DNA of 64,000 nt from Bacteroidota bacterium (GTDB lineage Bacteria > Bacteroidota > Rhodothermia > Rhodothermales > UBA10348), in assembly GCA_029262775.1 (NCBI GenBank), contig JAJCYR010000056.1:1-64000 (forward strand), given 5' to 3'. Below the pieces are notes generated by a model. The model was not told the origin of the DNA. It worked only from the letters and a program-made list of their open reading frames with translations, and made no database searches. This document shows positions 1 through 7,269 of the stretch, piece after piece. Position 1 is the stretch's first letter; each line of letters starts with the position of its first letter. A program made the position numbers and the translations under genes.

Positions 1-9
1 CGCAAGTAA
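1..9 (+). CDS. rpsM: 30S ribosomal protein S13, last two codons (partial)
   Basis: The first nine bases read Arg-Lys-stop in frame 1, directly before rpsK. S13 proteins commonly end in a basic Lys/Arg tail, and rpsM-rpsK-rpsD-rpoA-rplQ is the standard bacterial order. The assignment rests on position and the basic tail only, since almost all of the gene lies outside the window. Confidence 0.4.
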   Translation, partial: RK

Positions 10-28
10 TCCATAACGAACAGGAATT

Positions 29-427
29 ATGGCAAAAAGACAACGGGGAAGTGCCAAGCCGCGCAAGAAGAGCGTCGTGGTGGAGTCCAATGGACAGGCC
101 CACATCAAGGCGACGTTCAACAATGTGCAGATTACGGTCACCGACCAGTACGGGAACACGATTTCCTGGGCCAGTTCCGGAAAAATGGGCTTCAAGGGAA
201 GCCGGAAAAACACGCCGTACGCAGCTCAGGTTGCGGCATCGGCTGCCGGCAAGGAAGCATATGATCTGGGACTGCGTCGTGTCGAGGTCTATGTAAAAGG
301 CCCCGGCTCCGGACGTGAATCGGCCATCCGTGCTCTCTCCGCCGCGGGTTTTGAAATTGCGTCCATTCGGGACGTAACCCCGGTTCCCCACAATGGCTGC
401 CGGCCACCGAAACGTCGCCGCGTGTGA
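29..427 (+). CDS. rpsK: 30S ribosomal protein S11
   Basis: Small-subunit protein of the platform, close to the mRNA path near the Shine-Dalgarno helix. The 132-residue protein is normal length. The basic N-terminus leads into the family core with the NNVQITVTD strand and the [14 protein letters not shown] segment, and it ends in the diagnostic [13 protein letters not shown] tail. It lies 19 bases after the presumed rpsM stop and about 100 bases before rpsD, in the alpha operon. The start is the first ATG after the upstream stop and only a weak AGGA lies before it. Identity is certain. Confidence 0.98.
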   Translation: MAKRQRGSAKPRKKSVVVESNGQAHIKATFNNVQITVTDQYGNTISWASSGKMGFKGSRKNTPYAAQVAASAAGKEAYDLGLRRVEVYVKGPGSGRESAIRALSAAGFEIASIRDVTPVPHNGCRPPKRRRV

Positions 428-527
428 CGTTTTGTGGAGAGCATGCTCTCCTGATAAGCCCGGTTACAATACACCCTCAGGATGTGTTGTACGTTTGATC
501 ACTCAACAGACGAGGAGTTTAGAATCC

Positions 528-1130
528 ATGGCCCGATATAGAGGCCCCAAACAGAAGATCGCGCGTCGATTCAAAGAACCGATCTTCGGCCCCAGCAAAG
601 CGCTCGAGCGCAAGCCGCACCCACCTGGACAGCACGGGCGTTCGCGGCGCCGTAAGGAAAGCGAATATTCCATTCAGCTGAAAGAGAAGCAGAAAGTCAA
701 GTACACGTACGGTGTTCTGGAAAAGCAATTTCGGAACCTGTTCGAGAAAGCAGCACGCAAGAAAGGTGTGACTGGTGAGAACCTGCTCAAATTCCTGGAA
801 GCCCGCTTGGATAACACCGTATTTCGTCTTGGGTTTGCACGGACTCGCCGTCAGGCACGGCAACTTGTGAACCATGGGCACGTCACTGTGAATGGCGCTG
901 TTCTGGATATCCCATCGGCCATGCTGCGCAGTGGTGATATCGTGGGCATCCGTCCCAAGAGCAGAAATATGGATGTCGTTCGCGACGCTACCAGTACGTC
1001 GCGTCGTAGCTTTCCATGGTTGGAGGTGGATCGCAACCTCCTGCAGGGCAAATTCCTGGATATGCCGAATCGAGAGGATATCCCGGAGAACGTCAAGGAA
1101 CAGCTCATCGTCGAGTTGTACTCCAAGTAG
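528..1130 (+). CDS. rpsD: 30S ribosomal protein S4
   Basis: Primary 16S rRNA-binding protein that nucleates assembly of the 30S body; in many bacteria it also represses its own operon. The start at 528 is chosen because the protein then opens with the canonical MARYRGPKQKIARR and has a GAGGAG ribosome binding site at about 512-517; an in-frame upstream extension to 393 overlaps rpsK and is not protein-like. The product is 200 residues. The N-terminal domain has no cysteines, so this is the zinc-free form. The S4 RNA-binding fold is seen in LDNTVFRLGFARTRRQARQLVNHGHVTVNG at about residues 93-122. Followed 69 bases later by rpoA. Confidence 0.98.
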   Translation: MARYRGPKQKIARRFKEPIFGPSKALERKPHPPGQHGRSRRRKESEYSIQLKEKQKVKYTYGVLEKQFRNLFEKAARKKGVTGENLLKFLEARLDNTVFRLGFARTRRQARQLVNHGHVTVNGAVLDIPSAMLRSGDIVGIRPKSRNMDVVRDATSTSRRSFPWLEVDRNLLQGKFLDMPNREDIPENVKEQLIVELYSK

Positions 1131-1199
1131 CCCTCAGCCCGTAGAATTGCGCCTGTCGATTCGGGTGCGTTCAAAACATACAATTTGCAGTAAGCTGAC

Positions 1200-2183
1200 A
1201 TGAGCACGAACTCGATTCAAATGCCTGACGGTGTCGATCTCGAAGAGACCACGAACACCTTCGGACGCTTCACTATCCAGCCCCTCGAACGTGGCTTCGG
1301 TGTTACCATCGGTAACGCATTACGCCGCGTCCTTCTGTCATCCCTTACCGGTGTGGCCATTTCTGCCATCAAGGTCGATGGGGTTCAGCACGAATTTTCC
1401 ACGATCGATGGCGTATCGGAAGATGTCGCTGATATCATCCTGAACTTGAAAAGTGTACGCTTTCGGTCAAACGAGTCAGGTGATGGAAATATCCAGTTCG
1501 TCGTGAAAGGACCCGGCACCTGGACGGCCAAGGATATCGCCGACAATACGGCTGACTACGAAATCCTGAACCCCAACCATCATATCGCGACTCTTGACAA
1601 ATCGGCTAATTTCGCGGTCGAACTTCGGATGGGTCGTGGACGCGGCTACGTATCGTCAGACGAAAACAAGCGTGCGGACGACCCCATCGGGGTTATCGCC
1701 ATTGATTCGATTTATACGCCCATCAAGAACGTGCGCTACACGGTCAATCCGACCCGCGTGGGCGAAAAGATCGATTACGAATCGTTGACCATTGAGCTGG
1801 AAACCGATGGCTCGATTGTTCCGGAAGATGCACTCGCAGAGGCCGCAACCATTCTTCGCGATCACGTGAATCTGTTCATCAAGATGGACAGCGAACCGCA
1901 GCCGACGGAAGAAGAGAAAGAGGTCGATGCGGAGGTGCAGCGAGTCAGGGAACTCCTGGGCCAGTCCGTGGACGAACTCGATCTGTCCGTTCGGGCACAC
2001 AACTGCCTCAAGGCAGCGAATATCAAAACCATCGGCGATCTTGTCCGGCGAGAAGAGGCCGAGATGCTGAAATTCAGAAACTTTGGTCGCAAGTCACTGC
2101 AGGAACTGATGCAGGTGATTGAAGAGCGGAATCTGACGTTCGGAATGGAAGTGGACAAGTACCTCGAAGAAATTAACAACTGA
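1200..2183 (+). CDS. rpoA: DNA-directed RNA polymerase subunit alpha
   Basis: Alpha subunit, which dimerises to scaffold beta and beta-prime and contacts UP elements and activators through its C-terminal domain. The 327-residue protein is family length. The N-terminal domain holds the [20 protein letters not shown] assembly helix (about residues 29-48). After an acidic linker near 235-250 comes the alpha-CTD, with [24 protein letters not shown] and the [10 protein letters not shown] helix-hairpin-helix near the end. The gene is five bases upstream of rplQ and is almost certainly cotranscribed with it. Confidence 0.98.
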   Translation: MSTNSIQMPDGVDLEETTNTFGRFTIQPLERGFGVTIGNALRRVLLSSLTGVAISAIKVDGVQHEFSTIDGVSEDVADIILNLKSVRFRSNESGDGNIQFVVKGPGTWTAKDIADNTADYEILNPNHHIATLDKSANFAVELRMGRGRGYVSSDENKRADDPIGVIAIDSIYTPIKNVRYTVNPTRVGEKIDYESLTIELETDGSIVPEDALAEAATILRDHVNLFIKMDSEPQPTEEEKEVDAEVQRVRELLGQSVDELDLSVRAHNCLKAANIKTIGDLVRREEAEMLKFRNFGRKSLQELMQVIEERNLTFGMEVDKYLEEINN

Positions 2184-2188
2184 TTCCG

Positions 2189-2863
2189 ATGCGACATCAA
2201 CACAAAGGATTCAAGCTGGGACGCACGAGTGCCCATCGGAAAGCGACCATGGCCTCCATGTCGGTTGCGCTGATCAAACACAAGCGAATCACAACCACGG
2301 TGACCAAGGCGAAGGCTCTTCGGATGTTCGTTGAGCCCATTATCAACAAGGCCAAGGACGACTCGACGCACAACCGTCGCCAGGCGTTTCGTTATCTGCG
2401 TGACAAACACGCCGTTACCGAACTGTTTGAAAACGTTTCGTCCAAGATCGAAGACCGACCCGGTGGTTATTGCCGTATAATCAAACTGGGTCAGCGGGCC
2501 GGTGATTCGGCCGAGATGGCGATGATTGAGCTCGTGGACTACAACGATGTTCGCCCAGACGGCGCAGCGGGAGGTCGGGCCAAGAAGACACGTCGTGCGG
2601 GTCGCCGCCGCAGTGGTGGTGGTGGTGGTGCGGCCAACGAGGTCGGAGCCACGACTACGGCTGAAGAGGTTGTTGAATCGGTTGCAGAGGTTGCCGATTC
2701 TGCGGTTGAAGCGGTAGAGGAAGTCGTTGATACCGTGGCAGACACAGTTACCGAAGTTGTTGACGAAACAGCCGGGGCAGTTGCAGGTGCAGGCGAGGAC
2801 GCGAAGGCTGCAACCGAAGTCGAACCAGACGCGGACGACAAGAAGAAGAAGGAAGGTAGCTGA
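2189..2863 (+). CDS. rplQ: 50S ribosomal protein L17 with long acidic C-terminal tail
   Basis: Large-subunit protein near the peptide exit tunnel. The family core is clear from [20 protein letters not shown] at the start to the [15 protein letters not shown] end of the domain near residue 118. The protein is 224 residues against the usual 116-130: after a basic [15 protein letters not shown] linker comes about 85 residues almost entirely of Ala, Glu, Val, Asp and Thr in short repeats ([12 protein letters not shown]-like). Extended L17 tails occur in several Bacteroidota-related lineages; their role is not known to me. Last gene of the ribosomal operon. Confidence 0.97.
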   Translation: MRHQHKGFKLGRTSAHRKATMASMSVALIKHKRITTTVTKAKALRMFVEPIINKAKDDSTHNRRQAFRYLRDKHAVTELFENVSSKIEDRPGGYCRIIKLGQRAGDSAEMAMIELVDYNDVRPDGAAGGRAKKTRRAGRRRSGGGGGAANEVGATTTAEEVVESVAEVADSAVEAVEEVVDTVADTVTEVVDETAGAVAGAGEDAKAATEVEPDADDKKKKEGS

Positions 2864-2885
2864 CCTTCGGTCGACTGCCTTAATT

Positions 2886-2900
2886 GGGCCTGTCAGGCCC
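2886..2900 (+). terminator. Short GC hairpin after rplQ, weak terminator candidate
   Basis: A perfect six-base inverted repeat, GGGCCT-GTC-AGGCCC, begins 22 bases after the rplQ stop. There is no following T-run on the plus strand, so it may be a processing or pausing hairpin rather than a full intrinsic terminator. Confidence 0.4.
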
Positions 2901-2973
2901 TGATTCGGCGCTTATGTCAGTCCGGGGATAGTGCCGGCTCTTTCATGGAACAGGCGTACCTGGTGGGGTATAA

Positions 2974-5235
2974 TTGTGGATGTTCGAATCGTCCTTCATA
3001 TCCGGATCCAGGCGGCTTGACGTAGATGAGCGCTACGTTAAGGAACTTGATGAACTGATTGACCTCTGTCGCCTGAATCTGGTATCTGTCGACGAGGAGA
3101 TGATTCGTCGTGCCTTCAGACTCGGTTTCTGGGCCCACAAGGATGATATCAGGAATTCTGGTGAGCCGTATATTGCGCATCCCCTCGCGGTTGCACGGAT
3201 CTATGTCGAGCAGATTGGTTTTGACGATGTGGGCGTGGCAGCCGCACTGCTGCATGATGTTGTCGAAGACACGGAGTTGTCGATTGAGTTCATCCGGGAC
3301 TCATTCGGCGATACGTTGGCGCTCATTATTGACGGACTGACCAAAATCAGTGGTGCGTTCGAGTCCCGGGATATCACACAGGCCGAAAATGTGCGAAAGC
3401 TCATGCTTTCCATGGCCTCGGATATCCGCGTAATTTTCGTCAAGTTCGCGGATCGACTGCACAATATGCGGACGCTCGACTCCATGCCGCTTCACAAGCG
3501 TCACCGAATTGCCAACGAGACGATCGCGCTGTTTGCCCCGCTGGCGCACCGATTTGGCTTCTTCGCCATCAAGAGCGAATATGAAGACCTTTCCCTGAAG
3601 TATCTGCACCCGGAGGAATACGAGCAGATTACAGTTGGATTGCAGGACGGTCGAAAGGAGCGGGAGTTGTATATCAACAAGGTGATCGATCCGCTCGAGA
3701 ATAAGCTTCGCGACCACGGCTTTGAGTTTGAGATCTATGGCCGGTCAAAAAACCTGTACAGCATTTTCCAAAAAATGAAACGGCAGGGTAAGCCTCTCGA
3801 CGAGGTGTATGACGTCTTTGCCATTCGGATTGTTCTCAACAGCCAGGAATCGAAAGGGAAGGAAGATTGTTGGCGCGTTTATTCTGTTGTTACGGACCTG
3901 TTTAAGCCCCTTCCTGAGCGTTTTCGTGACTTCATCTCCGTCCCAAAATCCAATGGGTACCAAAGTCTGCATACCACCGTGGTCGGACCAGATGGCCGCA
4001 AGGTTGAAATCCAGATCCGGACCCGGGAAATGCACGACATCGCTGAAAAAGGGGTAGCTGCACATTGGAAATACAAGGAGTCGGTGGAAGATGCAGACAC
4101 CGAAATGGAGCGATTCCTGACATGGGTGCGGGACCTGCTGGAAAATCCTGAGCCTGAGAAGGCGACGGACTTCGTAAAAGATTTCAGCCTGAATCTGTAC
4201 GACAAGGAAATTTACGTGTTTTCTCCCAGAGGAGATCTTATGACACTGCCTCGAGGGGCTACTCCGGTCGATTTCGCATTCATGGTGCACACGGAGGTGG
4301 GTTATCACTGCATTGGAGCCAAGGTGAACGGTAAAATGGTGCCGTTGTCGTACGAACTAGGTAGTGGTGACCAGGTCGAAGTCATCACCTCGAAAAAGCA
4401 GTCTCCAAGTGCCGATTGGATCAAGTTCGTTGTTACCCAGAAGGCGCGATCCAGGGTCCGGCAGGCTATCAACGAACGTCGTCGCAAGGCAGAGGAAACA
4501 GGTCGTGAGATCTGGGAAAAGCGGGCCGAACGTAAAAAGTTGTCCCTGTCGAAACAGGAACTGGCTCACCTTGCCAAACGGCTGAAGTTTCCGAGCATCG
4601 AACAGATGTTCTACGAGATCGGATCGGGCCTGTTCGATGTGTCAGAGGCGTTGAAACTGGCCGTATTACATTCGCAGGGGGAGCACGAAGAAGGATCCGA
4701 GGATCGACTAAAACTGCATTTCGAGCAGTTTGTCGATTCGGCGCAAGAGTCCGGGTCTCCCGCGCTGCTCATTGACGGCGAGGTGCAGACGGACCTGGTT
4801 ACATCGTACGCGTCCTGCTGCAATCCCATCCCGGGAGATGAGGTATTTGGCTTCCTATCTCGGGCCGGAGCGGTCAAGATTCACCGCGTGGGGTGTAAAA
4901 ATGCCCCCAACCTGATCCTGAATCAGGCAGATCGTATCATTGCGGTGGACTGGAGTCGCCAGAAGGACATTCGTTTTGTCTCTGGTCTGCGCGTGATGGG
5001 AGAAGATCGGGTTGGGATGCTCAATGACGTCACCACGGTTATATCGAAAAATCTGAAAACAAATATTCGTTCACTCACCATATCTACCGACGACGGTGTC
5101 TTTGAGGGTACCATCATCCTCCTGGTCAGTGATCTTGATCACCTCAGACGCCTCATAGAACGGATCAAACGAATTGAGGGTGTCCACGGTGTCTATCGTT
5201 TCGAGCAGCAGTACGAAGATGATGTTCAGCTTTGA
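2974..5235 (+). CDS. rel: Bifunctional (p)ppGpp synthetase/hydrolase (Rel/SpoT family)
   Basis: Controls the stringent-response alarmone: synthesises (p)ppGpp from ATP and GDP/GTP and hydrolyses it. The order of domains is complete: HD hydrolase (HP near 70, LLHDVVEDTE at about 92-101 with the metal-binding His-Asp), synthetase (YGRSKNLYSIFQKMKRQGKP, then SVPKSNGYQSLHTTV and EIQIRTREMHDIAEKGVAAHW), TGS (EIYVFSPRGDLMTLPRGATPVDFAF), helical region, Cys-containing domain (SYASCCNPIPGDEV) and a C-terminal ACT domain. At 753 residues it is full length, and the intact HD motif supports hydrolase activity. The frame opens with TTG at 2974; an ATG two codons later (2980) is an equally plausible start. 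Confidence 0.95.
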   Translation: MWMFESSFISGSRRLDVDERYVKELDELIDLCRLNLVSVDEEMIRRAFRLGFWAHKDDIRNSGEPYIAHPLAVARIYVEQIGFDDVGVAAALLHDVVEDTELSIEFIRDSFGDTLALIIDGLTKISGAFESRDITQAENVRKLMLSMASDIRVIFVKFADRLHNMRTLDSMPLHKRHRIANETIALFAPLAHRFGFFAIKSEYEDLSLKYLHPEEYEQITVGLQDGRKERELYINKVIDPLENKLRDHGFEFEIYGRSKNLYSIFQKMKRQGKPLDEVYDVFAIRIVLNSQESKGKEDCWRVYSVVTDLFKPLPERFRDFISVPKSNGYQSLHTTVVGPDGRKVEIQIRTREMHDIAEKGVAAHWKYKESVEDADTEMERFLTWVRDLLENPEPEKATDFVKDFSLNLYDKEIYVFSPRGDLMTLPRGATPVDFAFMVHTEVGYHCIGAKVNGKMVPLSYELGSGDQVEVITSKKQSPSADWIKFVVTQKARSRVRQAINERRRKAEETGREIWEKRAERKKLSLSKQELAHLAKRLKFPSIEQMFYEIGSGLFDVSEALKLAVLHSQGEHEEGSEDRLKLHFEQFVDSAQESGSPALLIDGEVQTDLVTSYASCCNPIPGDEVFGFLSRAGAVKIHRVGCKNAPNLILNQADRIIAVDWSRQKDIRFVSGLRVMGEDRVGMLNDVTTVISKNLKTNIRSLTISTDDGVFEGTIILLVSDLDHLRRLIERIKRIEGVHGVYRFEQQYEDDVQL

Positions 5236-5253
5236 TGGAAAGGTGTGGAAACC

Positions 5254-5285
5254 TTGATTATGGCAATCGTATAGGTGTACCTTTC
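5254..5285 (+). promoter_or_regulatory. Candidate Bacteroidota-type promoter for the HU-family gene
   Basis: TTG at 5254-5256 is followed 21 bases later by TACCTTTC at 5278-5285. This resembles the TTG / TAnnTTTG promoter pattern of Bacteroidota, with one mismatch in the -7 element. It lies in the short gap between rel and the HU-like gene. Pattern match only. Confidence 0.25.
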
Positions 5286-5312
5286 TGAGCTTAGAACAAT
5301 GAATCCATATCG

Positions 5313-5684
5313 ATGTCTGAAAGAATAAGTACCCTGACCAAAAAAGACCTGGCTCGCCGCGTATCGGAGAAATACGGGATGCCCGTTTATAAATGTGAAC
5401 CGTGGGTCTCGACCATACTTGAGTCTCTGGGAGAACTCATGATGGAGGCCGATCCGGAGGTCCGGATTGAGCTGCGTGACTTCGGTGTCTTCGAGGTCAA
5501 AAAGACAAAAGCAAAACCAAAAGCCCGAAATCCCAAGACGAATGAAACTGTTTTCATTCCCAGCCGACGAAAAACACATTTCAAGCCCAGCAAGAAAATG
5601 CGCCAGGTCCTGCAGCAGCCACTCTCCGAACTGAATTACGAGGTTCCAGAGGGGAGTGCTGACTTCGTGGGGGAGTTGTCCTGA
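5313..5684 (+). CDS. HU/IHF-family DNA-binding protein
   Basis: Small nucleoid protein that bends DNA as a dimer. The N-terminal helical part starts TLTKKDLARRVSEKYGM, followed by the beta-arm region with the conserved RDFGVFEVKKTKAKPKARNPKTNETVFIPSRR (about residues 50-81), where PKT-type residues intercalate into DNA, and the final FKPSKKMRQVL helix. At 123 residues it is longer than HU (about 90), mainly because of a short N-terminal extension and an acidic C-terminal tail, as seen in several Bacteroidota HU paralogues. It ends one base before the ruvX start, which suggests cotranscription and coupling. Confidence 0.9.
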   Translation: MSERISTLTKKDLARRVSEKYGMPVYKCEPWVSTILESLGELMMEADPEVRIELRDFGVFEVKKTKAKPKARNPKTNETVFIPSRRKTHFKPSKKMRQVLQQPLSELNYEVPEGSADFVGELS

Positions 5685-5685
5685 A

Positions 5686-6114
5686 GTGAGGGGGCGTGCC
5701 GTTGGTGTGGACTTCGGGTCGAAGAGGGTTGGTCTTTCCGTTGCAGATCCTTTCTGGATGTTTGCCCAACCACTTGGAACCTTCCCGCCAAACGATGCCA
5801 TTGAGCGCTTGCGTACGCTACACAATGACTCAGGAATAGACGTATTTGTCGTCGGCTGGCCCCTTCTCGAGGACGGATCGGCGGGAAACGCCATCAAGCG
5901 TGTTGCTGAGTATATAAGACGACTCAAAAAAATCGCGCCCGGTGCAGAAATCGTTCGGTGGGACGAACGCTATTCAACACAGCGCGCCAAGGATATGATC
6001 AAGAGGACGGGGAATCCGTCCCTCAGGAAGACCGGCCGCGGCCGTATAGATACGGCCGCGGCCGGTCTTCTACTGCAGGAATACCTCGACGAACAAGAAG
6101 ATCAGGGCCGATGA
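5686..6114 (+). CDS. ruvX: Putative pre-16S rRNA nuclease / Holliday-junction resolvase YqgF
   Basis: RNase H-fold nuclease of the YqgF/RuvX family, implicated in 16S rRNA 5' maturation. A GTG start at 5686 is preferred over the upstream in-frame GTG at 5656 because it follows the HU stop directly, has GGGGGAG at about 5668-5674, and opens with the typical RAVGVDFGSKRVG. Catalytic acidic residues are visible: Asp9, Glu94 in RWDERYST, and Asp122 in GRGRIDTAAAGLLLQEYL. At 142 residues it is family length. A 21-bp perfect inverted repeat lies inside codons 114-129, over the catalytic Asp122. The stop overlaps the def start (ATGA). Confidence 0.92.
   Translation: MRGRAVGVDFGSKRVGLSVADPFWMFAQPLGTFPPNDAIERLRTLHNDSGIDVFVVGWPLLEDGSAGNAIKRVAEYIRRLKKIAPGAEIVRWDERYSTQRAKDMIKRTGNPSLRKTGRGRIDTAAAGLLLQEYLDEQEDQGR
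6027..6070. repeat. Perfect 21-bp inverted repeat inside ruvX
   Basis: Arms 6027-6047 and 6050-6070 are perfect reverse complements, separated by only two bases (AG). The core is GGCCGCGGCC-rich. In mRNA it would fold into an extremely stable hairpin, yet the reading frame through it encodes conserved residues including catalytic Asp122 of RuvX. No T-run follows, so it does not look like a normal terminator. Confidence 0.9.
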
Positions 6115-6707
6115 TTCACCCCATTCATGTTTTGGGATCCCCCATGTTGAGAACGGTCTGCGAGGATGTAGTCGAGGACACACCCGCCTTTCAGCAACTT
6201 GTGGACGATATGATTGAAACCATGCATGCGGCGCTGGGGATCGGGCTGGCGGCGCCCCAGATTGGGCGCACGGAACGCGTTTTTGTGGTGGATGTATCCC
6301 ACATGGAACAGGATATCCGTGAGGCCGGGGTTGACATGCCGCCACAGCCGATGGTATTCGTAAATGCAGAGATTACGGAAGTATCCGAATCAGAAACGGA
6401 TTTCGAGGAAGGCTGTCTGTCCATTCCGGACGTACATGAGATGGTTGTGCGTCCGGAGGATATCCACGTGCGATACCGGGATCGTTCATTCGGCGAGCAC
6501 ACGGCGCACTTCAGCGGCATTCTCGCCCGGGTCATTCAGCATGAGTACGACCACGTGGAGGGAATCCTGTTTCTGGATCGACTGAGTGGCCTCAGGCGCA
6601 GGTTGCTCCGGCGCGCATTGGCCGACATCCGAGGTGGCCTGGTCAGCGCCCCGTACCCCCTGTACGCAGACGGGGTCGGCATCATAGATGCCGACCCCGA
6701 TAGTTGA
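6111..6707 (+). CDS. def: Peptide deformylase
   Basis: Metallohydrolase that removes the N-formyl group from nascent proteins. All three family motifs are present: GIGLAAPQIG at 43-52, EGCLSIP at 100-106 with metal-ligand Cys102, and HEYDH at 144-148 with the two His ligands and catalytic Glu145. The 198-residue length is slightly longer than E. coli Def because of an acidic insert near 90-99 and a C-terminal extension. The start overlaps the ruvX stop by four bases; a longer frame from 5958 is only a ruvX shadow. The last codons are embedded in a strong hairpin (6671-6699). Confidence 0.97.
   Translation: MIHPIHVLGSPMLRTVCEDVVEDTPAFQQLVDDMIETMHAALGIGLAAPQIGRTERVFVVDVSHMEQDIREAGVDMPPQPMVFVNAEITEVSESETDFEEGCLSIPDVHEMVVRPEDIHVRYRDRSFGEHTAHFSGILARVIQHEYDHVEGILFLDRLSGLRRRLLRRALADIRGGLVSAPYPLYADGVGIIDADPDS
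6671..6699 (+). terminator. def: Hairpin at the 3' end of def
   Basis: A perfect 13-bp inverted repeat (arms 6671-6683 and 6687-6699, loop ATA) overlaps the last codons of def and ends five bases before its stop codon TGA. It sits between def and the convergent lipoprotein gene at 6718, where a terminator is expected. The T-tract is poor, so strength is uncertain. Confidence 0.5.
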
Positions 6708-6717
6708 GCGTTGACCC

Positions 6718-7269
6718 TTACTGGATGGTTACAGGAAACGTTATATCGATATCCGTTTCGTCGCTCCTTGTCACGCCATCCTTCGGTGCGTCGTCGAAGT
6801 GACTCAGAATGACCTGAAGGGAGGCCGTGCCGCTGCCTCCGTCTGTGATGGTGATCTGGAACTCGAGACCCACCGGAAGGCCATTTTCGTCCTGGTCGGT
6901 GGCAACTGCGCTGATGCGCGAGGCCGCTGAACCGCCCGGAATGAAGAAAAACTGGTGCTCGTCGTCTTCTGCTGCAACTTCTGCTCCCACGTCATTACCA
7001 TTGACGTCATCAAAGACACCGATACTGCCCGTGTATACGGTTCCTGACGCCAACGTCATCGGGTCAATATGCAGATCAGACCCGTCTCCATCCGGGTCTG
7101 TAGCCTCGTACGTCGTGGATTGTCCATTGGCCGACAGTGTAATGACCAGCCTAGTAATGAGTTCTTCCTCACCCACACCGACCGGATCGGGTTCCGTAGC
7201 GTCACATGCGGCGAGAAGGGTCATGACGAGAAGCGGTAGAACGAATTTCAGTGTATCAGTGTGCTTCAT
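6718..7269 (-). CDS. Small lipoprotein downstream of TonB receptor
   Basis: 183 residues with a lipoprotein signal peptide (lipobox LLAAC, Cys at about residue 22) and a mature all-beta-looking domain. It resembles the small lipoproteins often annotated as 'type 1 periplasmic binding fold' that sit next to TonB-dependent receptors in Bacteroidota, with the DPDGDGSDLHI and EDDEHQFFFIPG segments typical of them; this family match is from memory. Its start overlaps the receptor stop by four bases, so the two are translationally coupled. A role in binding the receptor's substrate, probably a metal or metal complex, is inference. Confidence 0.8.
   Translation of the reverse strand: MKHTDTLKFVLPLLVMTLLAACDATEPDPVGVGEEELITRLVITLSANGQSTTYEATDPDGDGSDLHIDPMTLASGTVYTGSIGVFDDVNGNDVGAEVAAEDDEHQFFFIPGGSAASRISAVATDQDENGLPVGLEFQITITDGGSGTASLQVILSHFDDAPKDGVTRSDETDIDITFPVTIQ

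Noticed and set aside
2526-2841. Overlapping ORFs in both strands within the rplQ tail
   Set aside because: They arise from the repetitive Val/Glu/Ala codons of the L17 tail and show only low-complexity sequence.
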